5,012 nt of DNA, taken from positions 1-5,012 of the forward strand of contig SKJM01000033.1 of the NCBI GenBank assembly GCA_007122045.1, in the 5' to 3' direction. The notes under the pieces are model-generated. The model did not search any database, was not told the origin of the DNA, and was given only the letters and a program-made list of their open reading frames with translations. Below, in pieces: positions 1-4,087 of this stretch (position 1 is the first letter of the stretch; every line of letters begins with the position of its first letter). The position numbers were made by a program, and so were the translations under genes. This DNA comes from Planctomycetales bacterium (GTDB taxonomy: Bacteria; Planctomycetota; Planctomycetia; Pirellulales; Thermoguttaceae).

Positions 1-2
1 AG

Positions 3-47
3 CGCCTGGTCTACGACGTGGCGAAGCTGATGAGCCCCTTGGTATGA
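3..47 (+). CDS. Possible C-terminal tail of an upstream gene (partial)
   Basis: The plus-strand frame beginning at base 3 reads RLVYDVAKLMSPLV and then stops at TGA 45-47. The residue mix (alternating hydrophobic and charged, helix-like) looks like a real protein end, and the frame runs off the left edge. Only 14 residues are visible, so no family can be named. An alternative is that this is non-coding and the true gene lies elsewhere. No convincing terminator follows: the GC-rich palindromes at 62-72 and 82-91 have no usable loop or T-tract. Confidence 0.35.
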   Translation, partial: RLVYDVAKLMSPLV

Positions 48-105
48 TTGCCGACGGACGGGCCCCGGGGGCATTTCCAACGGCGGCCGCCATGCCGCAG
101 TTCGG

Positions 106-195
106 GTAGGATGGACATTCCTGTCCGTCTCGCGTGTCGGTAGGACGGACATTCCTGCCCGTCTCGGGACCGACGGACAGGAATGTCCATCCTAC
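106..195. repeat. Three-unit palindromic interspersed repeat
   Basis: A 24-base unit beginning GTAGGATGGACATTCC occurs at 106-129. A second direct copy at 140-163 differs at two positions (T to C at unit positions 7 and 19). A perfect reverse complement lies at 172-195, so the outer copies can form a 24-bp perfect stem around a 42-base loop holding the middle copy. Each unit contains GGACATTCC, itself a near-palindrome. Read as protein, the units give fragments such as DGQECPSY and RTGMSILP. From general knowledge these recur in spurious planctomycete ORFs, which suggests a dispersed genomic repeat rather than a gene. In RNA it would make a long hairpin between the upstream gene and the DUF1080 gene. 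Whether it is a mobilised REP/MITE-like element is inference. Confidence 0.8.
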
Positions 196-288
196 GTGGG
201 AGACAACGCGTTTCCGCCGCCGGCCCGGCAGGCTCGCGGAGCCCCTCCGGCGAGGCACCCGCCCCACCCTCCTGTACCCCCCGGCGGC

Positions 289-317
289 TTGACACCGATC
301 GCTGCCCGGCCAACAAT
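289..317 (+). promoter_or_regulatory. Candidate sigma-70-like promoter, distal to the DUF1080 gene
   Basis: A perfect -35 hexamer TTGACA (289-294) is followed after 17 bases by AACAAT (312-317), a 4/6 match to TATAAT. Initiation would be near 324, giving a leader of about 175 bases. This is based on consensus matching only. Confidence 0.25.
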
Positions 318-380
318 GATAGCAAGGGGACACGATTCCCCGGTCCATCCCCATTCCGCCGTCGCGGTGTCGCCGGCCGG

Positions 381-410
381 TTGCACCGCGCTGCCTGCAA
401 CGTATACAAT
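381..410 (+). promoter_or_regulatory. Candidate promoter, proximal to the DUF1080 gene
   Basis: TACAAT (405-410), a 5/6 match to the -10 consensus, sits in a locally AT-richer patch. Eighteen bases upstream is TTGCAC (381-386), a poor -35. Initiation near 417 would leave a leader of about 83 bases. The same TACAAT hexamer recurs in the region upstream of the larA-like gene. Confidence 0.25.
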
Positions 411-487
411 AGCAATCGCATGGCGGGCTTGGGCGCGAGCGGCGCCCACCCACCTTCAAGCCCGCCAAAACATTCCCCACCAAGGCC

Positions 488-495
488 GAGGAGAG
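488..495 (+). promoter_or_regulatory. Ribosome binding site of the DUF1080 gene
   Basis: GAGGAGAG contains the Shine-Dalgarno core AGGAG (489-493), six bases before the ATG at 500. It decides this start, which also places the signal peptide correctly at the N-terminus. Confidence 0.75.
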
Positions 496-499
496 ACCC

Positions 500-1210
500 A
501 TGAAAACGCTTCGCTGGACCGTTCGTATCGCCATTGCCACAACCGTGCTGGGAATCATGGCCGCGCCGCCGGCCCGCGCCGATCAGCCCGAGGACGGCTT
601 CGTCTCCCTGTTCGACGGCGAGTCGCTCGACGGTTGGGCCGGCGACCCGCAGTTCTGGCGCGTCGACGACGGCACGATCGTCGGCGAGACCACGCCCGAC
701 CGGCGCACGCCGGGCAACACGTTCCTGATCTGGGAAGGAGGTGAGCCCGCCGATTTCGAGCTGAAATTCCAGTATCGCATCGACACCGACTGGGCGAACT
801 CGGGTATCCAGGTGCGCTCCCGCCGGCTGAACGACTACCGCGTGGGCGGCTACCAGCCCGACATCGCCACCGACGGCTGGATTACCGGCATCCTGTTCGA
901 AGAAGCCGGGCGCGGCGTTCTCGCCCGCCGCGGTCAGAAAGTCGTCATCGACGCCGCCGGCCAGCGGGAGGTCGAACGTTTTGCCGAGGAAAACGCCTTG
1001 GCCGAGCACATCCGGCCGCGCGATTGGAACGACTACCACGTGATCGCCGAGGGCAACCGCATTGTGACGAAGATCAACGGCGTGAAGATGCACGAACTGG
1101 TCGACGACGCGCCCCAGGCGCGCTCCAGCGGCATCATCGCCTTCCAGCTCCACTCCGGCCCGCCCATGACCATCCGCTTCCGCAACATCCAACTGAAGAC
1201 CATCGAGTAG
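500..1210 (+). CDS. Secreted DUF1080 / 3-keto-disaccharide hydrolase-domain protein
   Basis: The 236-residue product belongs to the DUF1080 family (3-keto-disaccharide hydrolase domain, concanavalin-like beta-sandwich), abundant in planctomycetes and usually tied to extracytoplasmic glycan breakdown. Residues 1-27 form a signal peptide: KTLRW start, hydrophobic 10-22, then APPARA with cleavage expected before D28. No lipobox is present, so a soluble exported protein is likely. Family landmarks are FVSLFDGESLDGW (34-46), FWRVDDGTIVGE (52-63), NSGIQVRS (100-107), GYQPDI (117-122), DWNDYHVIAEGNRI (175-188) and the closing strand GPPMTIRFRNIQLK (220-233). It is a single-domain, complete protein of typical family length. 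The start is supported by GAGGAGAG (488-495), with AGGAG six bases before the ATG. Substrate cannot be read from sequence; some members may act as binding domains. It is convergent with hydE, with only 40 bases between stops and no clear terminator. Confidence 0.93.
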   Translation: MKTLRWTVRIAIATTVLGIMAAPPARADQPEDGFVSLFDGESLDGWAGDPQFWRVDDGTIVGETTPDRRTPGNTFLIWEGGEPADFELKFQYRIDTDWANSGIQVRSRRLNDYRVGGYQPDIATDGWITGILFEEAGRGVLARRGQKVVIDAAGQREVERFAEENALAEHIRPRDWNDYHVIAEGNRIVTKINGVKMHELVDDAPQARSSGIIAFQLHSGPPMTIRFRNIQLKTIE

Positions 1211-1250
1211 GACCCAAAGGCGCACCTTGCACTCGCGGCGTGTATGACGG

Positions 1251-2483
1251 TTACCGCCTGCGACCGCTCACGTTCGGCGAATGCCCCGGCCCGGCGCCGA
1301 TGGAGCGGCCGAGGCGGGCAATGCGGCCGGCGAGACAGGCGGAGCATTGGTCGGGCGTTTCGCCCAGGCAGGCCTTGGCGGGGTAGATCTCGTACAAGGC
1401 GCGGTACGGCATGGGCGTGAAGTTCGGCATGACCACGTTCGCGCCGCGCTCGAGCCCCAGGTCGCGGGCCGCCGCGCCGCCGATGGTGGCCAGCGCCGTC
1501 GTGCTGGGAATGTTCGCCCGGGGGCACACCAGCCGCGCCAGGGCAACGACTTTGTACGTGGTCAACTCGTCGGCGGGAACCTGCTCGTCGCCGGCCGCGC
1601 GCCGTTCGTCGTGCCGCGCGGCCAGCGGCGTGTCGGGGTGAACCAAGTACGGTCCGCAGCCGATCATGTCGAGGTCCAGTTCGGCAAACAGGGCGATGTC
1701 GTCGGCCAGGTCCGACCAGGTTTGCCCCGGAATGCCGATCATCACTCCGCTGCCCACCTCGTAGCCCAGGTTGCGCAGGGTGGCGAGAATGGCGAGGCGG
1801 GGGTGGGCGGGGGAAGGCGAAGGGGACAGTCCCATTTTCACGGCGGAGGCGTCGGGCGATTGGGCCGCGTCCTCCATGGTACGCAAAGGGGACAGTCCCA
1901 TTTTCACGGCGGAACGGTCTGACGATTGGGTATGTCCCTCGCTGTGCCGTGAAAATTGGGACAGTCCCCGCTCCGGCTGCGAAACTTGGGACAGTCCCCG
2001 CTCGGGGTGGATGCGGGTGTAGAGGCGCAGGTTGGCCGTCTCGAAACGCAGCAGGTAGCGGTCGGCGCCGGCGCGGCGCCAAGTGGCCAGTTCCTCATCG
2101 GTGCGCTCGCCGAGGCTGAGCGTCACGGCCAACGGCGTTTCGGCCTTCAGCCGCCGAATGAGCCCTGAAATACGCTCGCGGTCGAGGCCCGGGTCCTCGC
2201 CCGCCTGGAGCACGGTCGTGCCGCAGCCGAGGGCGGCGGCTTGCCGGGCACAGGCGACCACTTCATCATCGGTCATGCGGTAGCGTTCGAGTTCCGTGTT
2301 CTCGGCCCGCAAGCCGCAGTAGGCGCACTGCCGCACGCAGTGGTTGGAAAGCTCGATCAGCCCGCGCAGGTACACCTCGCCGCCGACGTTCTGTTGTCGC
2401 ACCCGATCGGCCTGCCGCCACAGGCCGGCCAGTCGGGCGGGCCGGTTCTCGCGGAGCCAGTCGACGATTTCCTGCCGGTTCAC
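1251..2483 (-). CDS. hydE: HydE-type radical SAM protein with in-frame repeat insertion
   Basis: The product is 410 residues, using a GTG start. HydE is the radical SAM enzyme that, in [FeFe]-hydrogenase maturation, converts the HydG-made Fe(CO)2(CN)-cysteine species toward the diiron subcluster. The radical SAM cluster motif CX3CX2C is C49, C53, C56 (SNHCVRQCAYCGLRAEN). HydE-like core motifs follow: LQAGEDP (92-98), RYLLRFETA (142-150), GYEVGSGVMIGIPGQT (240-255), LDMIGCGPYLVHPDTPLA (271-288) and ANIPSTTAL (323-331). The second, accessory cluster site CX7CX2C is C372, C380, C383, matching the Thermotoga HydE pattern. Residues about 161-222 are extra: they come from a palindromic repeat array, and without them the length would be about 348, normal for HydE. 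The GTG is chosen because GTGA overlaps the upstream gene's TGA by four bases; an ATG at 2525 would add 14 residues inside that gene. No HydF, HydG or hydrogenase is visible, so a related but different role (compare PylB, HmdB) is possible. Whether the inserted copy folds and works is unknown. Confidence 0.88.
   Translation of the reverse strand: MNRQEIVDWLRENRPARLAGLWRQADRVRQQNVGGEVYLRGLIELSNHCVRQCAYCGLRAENTELERYRMTDDEVVACARQAAALGCGTTVLQAGEDPGLDRERISGLIRRLKAETPLAVTLSLGERTDEELATWRRAGADRYLLRFETANLRLYTRIHPERGLSQVSQPERGLSQFSRHSEGHTQSSDRSAVKMGLSPLRTMEDAAQSPDASAVKMGLSPSPSPAHPRLAILATLRNLGYEVGSGVMIGIPGQTWSDLADDIALFAELDLDMIGCGPYLVHPDTPLAARHDERRAAGDEQVPADELTTYKVVALARLVCPRANIPSTTALATIGGAAARDLGLERGANVVMPNFTPMPYRALYEIYPAKACLGETPDQCSACLAGRIARLGRSIGAGPGHSPNVSGRRR
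1820..2003. repeat. GGGACAGTCCC palindromic repeat array inside hydE
   Basis: The array is built on the palindrome GGGACAGTCCC. Two identical 28-base units (1820-1847 and 1886-1913; beginning AAGGGGACAGTCCCATTTTC on the plus strand) lie 66 bases apart, and similarity continues to a shared CGATTGGG. Two inverted-orientation units (GAAAATTGGGACAGTCCCC at 1951-1969 and GAAACTTGGGACAGTCCCC at 1981-1999) lie 30 bases apart and share 22 of 23 bases over 1951-1973 and 1981-2003. A degenerate core, TTGGGTATGTCCC (1926-1938), keeps the same 30-base phase. Unit 1888-1910 and unit 1946-1969 can pair as an imperfect stem of about 22 bp around a 35-base loop. Translated in the hydE frame it gives recurring ERGLSQ and KMGLSP peptides with no stop. 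Its ends coincide closely with the residues extra to HydE. Confidence 0.85.
2480..2483 (-). promoter_or_regulatory. Four-base stop/start overlap coupling larA-like and hydE
   Basis: On the minus strand GTGA contains both the hydE GTG start (2483-2481) and the TGA stop of the upstream gene (2482-2480). A weak GGGGGG (2492-2487) three bases before the GTG is the only ribosome-binding candidate, so translation of hydE probably depends on termination of its neighbour. Confidence 0.7.
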
Positions 2484-3778
2484 GCGCCCCCCGCCCGCGA
2501 GTACAGCTTCTCGCGCGTCGACCACAGCCCGGCCGACGGCGTCGGAATGAAGAAGAACCGCTCGCCGTCGACCTCGTTGAAGCCCTCGCGCAGCGTGTCG
2601 GGCCGGTAGCGGGCCATGGTCTCGTTAATATCGGCATACTGGAAGTTCACGCCCTCGATCTCCTCCCGCGTCATGTGCCCCGGCGCGTACGTGATGGTGA
2701 ACCGCCCTTCCGACGAGCCATGAATCAGGTGCGCCGTGCCGTGGGCAAAGTCCTGCAACAGCGGGTCGGTGCGGTAGGCCTCCATCACCCGCGGCGTGCC
2801 CACGTAGCCCACCTTGCGGATCAGTTCATCGACCTCGGGCTGCTCGCCGAACCGCTTCAGGCCCGGGGCGATGACGATCAGTTCGCCGCCGTCGGCAATG
2901 GCCATGCGCGTGCGGTAGACGGCCTTGTTCGCCACCCAGGTGCTGAAGAACTCGTCGCCCTGCATGACGCACACCACCTTCTCGAGCGGCTCGTCGAGCA
3001 CGGTGATGTTCTCCTCGCGCGACTGCCTCGCGGCGTCGAGGTAGGTGTCCAAATCGTCGCCCACGTACACCCCGGTGTGGACCAGCTCGTTCTCCTCGTT
3101 GCGGCGCATGGTCACTTGCACGTACAGATCGGGCAGGTGGCCGAGGTAGTCGTCCTCGGCCTTGTTGAAGCATTCGCGGACGGGCGTGACGAGCGTGCCC
3201 AAGTTGTTCTCGATGCCGTAGGAGGCCGAGGCCATGTGCGAGGTGCAAATGAGGTCCTTGCCCGCCAACCCGATGAAGTAGTTCTTGTTGTGGTTGGCGA
3301 AGCCCAGCACCTCGTGCGGCACCACGTGCCCGACGTTGATGATCAGGTCCCACGACTCCTCCATGAGCATGCGGTTGAGCACGATGGGAATAGCCCAGTC
3401 GGCGGCGCCGCGGGTCTTGTCCTTGACGAAGTCGGCCGGGATTTCGCCCACTGCAACCGAGCCCGCCCGCCAGTGGTGGGCGTGGATGCGCTCGTTCGGG
3501 ATGGCGCCGAACATGTGCCGGTTTTCCTCTTCCGTGTGGGGGACGTGCTGGCCAAGGGTGGGGATGACGTGCACGTCGGCCTCCCCGGCGAACCGATGGT
3601 ACAGCATTTCGGTCAGCCGCCCCGCGCCCGAGTGCGCCCGGGTAATGTCGGGCGGCAGCAGCAGCACCCGCTTCGGGCGGGCGCAAATCCGCTTCCGGGC
3701 CTCGGCGGCCGTCTGCTCCATCAACGCTTCCAACCGGGTCCAATCGATCCGGTCCGACTTCTCACAAAACCAGGGCAT
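2480..3778 (-). CDS. LarA-family (lactate racemase-like, DUF2088) protein
   Basis: The 432-residue product is a full-length homologue of LarA, the racemase that holds a nickel-pincer nucleotide covalently on a lysine and interconverts hydroxyacid stereoisomers by hydride transfer. Aligned from memory with Lactiplantibacillus LarA, the key positions are present. PDITR (43-47) corresponds to the DHTRP motif, with Arg47. GQH (76-78) gives the general-base histidine H78. H155, K165 and H181 match, without gaps, the nickel-ligand or cofactor residues H174, K184 and H200. NK at 284-285 gives a lysine equivalent to K298. Departures are NHNK (162-165) in place of GGRK, and V282 where LarA has a glutamine. 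The homologue may therefore act on a different 2-hydroxy acid; specificity cannot be assigned, so no gene symbol is given. No signal peptide: cytoplasmic. The start has GAGG (3785-3788) six bases upstream. It is first in a two-gene operon with hydE (GTGA overlap, 2480-2483). The cofactor genes larB, larC and larE are not in the window. Confidence 0.88.
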   Translation of the reverse strand: MPWFCEKSDRIDWTRLEALMEQTAAEARKRICARPKRVLLLPPDITRAHSGAGRLTEMLYHRFAGEADVHVIPTLGQHVPHTEEENRHMFGAIPNERIHAHHWRAGSVAVGEIPADFVKDKTRGAADWAIPIVLNRMLMEESWDLIINVGHVVPHEVLGFANHNKNYFIGLAGKDLICTSHMASASYGIENNLGTLVTPVRECFNKAEDDYLGHLPDLYVQVTMRRNEENELVHTGVYVGDDLDTYLDAARQSREENITVLDEPLEKVVCVMQGDEFFSTWVANKAVYRTRMAIADGGELIVIAPGLKRFGEQPEVDELIRKVGYVGTPRVMEAYRTDPLLQDFAHGTAHLIHGSSEGRFTITYAPGHMTREEIEGVNFQYADINETMARYRPDTLREGFNEVDGERFFFIPTPSAGLWSTREKLYSRAGGA

Positions 3779-3784
3779 CAGTAA

Positions 3785-3788
3785 CCTC
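3785..3788 (-). promoter_or_regulatory. Ribosome binding site of the larA-like gene
   Basis: GAGG on the minus strand lies six bases before the ATG at 3778-3776, supporting that start. Confidence 0.55.
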
Positions 3789-3799
3789 GCAAGGGGGGT

Positions 3800-3827
3800 A
3801 TTGTAGCGCGACTCTCCGGGGCGTCAC
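3800..3827 (-). promoter_or_regulatory. Candidate proximal promoter of the larA-hydE operon
   Basis: On the minus strand GTGACG (3827-3822, 4/6 to TTGACA), a 16-base spacer and TACAAT (3805-3800, 5/6) would start transcription near 3793, giving a leader of only about 15 bases that still includes the GAGG. Consensus matching only. Confidence 0.22.
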
Positions 3828-3891
3828 TCATTCGGCGGCGTTGTCTGCCCCGGCCATGGTGCACGGGGTGGCGGCGCGGACAAAGCAGGGC

Positions 3892-3920
3892 ATTGTACCC
3901 ACCCAATGGCCAGCCGTCCA
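3892..3920 (-). promoter_or_regulatory. Candidate distal promoter of the larA-hydE operon
   Basis: On the minus strand TGGACG (3920-3915, 4/6 to TTGACA) is followed by a 17-base spacer and TACAAT (3897-3892, 5/6). It would start near 3885 and leave a leader of about 107 bases. It competes with the proximal candidate. Confidence 0.27.
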
Positions 3921-3953
3921 GGGGCTCGCGCAGATTCCCCCGACTGATTGGAG

Positions 3954-3959
3954 TATAAT
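3954..3959 (+). promoter_or_regulatory. Candidate -10 element of the protease gene
   Basis: A perfect TATAAT sits in the AT-richest patch of the intergenic region. No good -35 lies 16-18 bases upstream (CAGATT at 17), and there is no extended TG motif, so an activator or another sigma factor may be needed. Initiation near 3966 would give a leader of about 122 bases containing the inverted repeat at 4026-4057. Confidence 0.33.
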
Positions 3960-4025
3960 AGGGCCCATCGTCCGGGCCGGCTCGGGCGGCGCCCACGACC
4001 GGTGTGTTGCCAACGCGGCGCCGGA

Positions 4026-4057
4026 ACACGGGCGCGATGTGCGCCGGTGACCCGTGT
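4026..4057 (+). promoter_or_regulatory. Inverted repeat in the protease leader
   Basis: ACACGGG (4026-4032) and CCCGTGT (4051-4057) are perfect 7-bp arms around 18 bases. A competing GCGC/GCGC pair (4032-4035, 4041-4044) lies inside. It could be an RNA hairpin upstream of the ribosome binding site or an operator. It has no T-tract, so it is not a standard terminator. Confidence 0.25.
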
Positions 4058-4087
4058 ATTCGAATAGCCAATGGTAAGGGAGGAGCG

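Larger units (their letters stand above)
48..499. other. Intergenic region upstream of the DUF1080 gene
   Basis: This 452-base stretch has no convincing gene. The frames open across it are GC-rich shadows, and the reading frames through the repeat give only repeat-derived peptides. It contains short GC palindromes (62-72, 82-91), a three-unit dispersed repeat (106-195), a small hairpin GGGGA/TCCCC (326-341), two weak promoter candidates (289-317 and 381-410), and the ribosome binding site of the next gene (488-495). Confidence 0.6.
3779..4087. other. Divergent intergenic control region
   Basis: These 309 bases separate the minus-strand larA-hydE operon from the plus-strand protease gene and hold no convincing gene. 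They contain minus-strand promoter candidates (3800-3827, 3892-3920), a perfect TATAAT on the plus strand (3954-3959), an inverted repeat ACACGGG/CCCGTGT (4026-4032 and 4051-4057), an adjoining perfect palindrome TATTCGAATA (4057-4066), and Shine-Dalgarno sequences for both genes. The short frames open here are GC-rich shadows. Confidence 0.6.

Noticed and set aside
106..195. CRISPR-like array
   Set aside because: There are only three units, one of them inverted, with spacers of about 10 bases. This fits a palindromic repeat, not CRISPR.
11..1225. 404-codon minus-strand open frame opposite the DUF1080 gene and its upstream region
   Set aside because: It is antisense to a well-recognised gene, runs through the palindromic repeat, has no family-like motifs and reflects high GC content in a frame poor in stops.
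1211..1250. Bidirectional terminator between the convergent DUF1080 and hydE genes
   Set aside because: Only a tiny CGGTTACCG palindrome overlaps the hydE stop. There is no stable stem and no T-tract on either strand.
1800..2010. GGGGTGG at 1800-1806 and 2004-2010 as a target-site duplication flanking the hydE insert
   Set aside because: Seven G-rich bases recur easily in this GC-rich DNA, and comparison with HydE length places the left junction near 1818, not 1806.
1033..2082. 349-codon minus-strand frame with repeated ENGTVPF peptides
   Set aside because: It overlaps hydE in another frame. The repeated peptides are simply the palindromic array read out of frame.
2675..3784. 369-codon plus-strand open frame opposite the larA-like gene
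   Set aside because: The product is a His/Val/Arg-rich composition typical of the antisense of GC-rich coding DNA, while the minus strand carries a full-length LarA homologue with its active-site residues.
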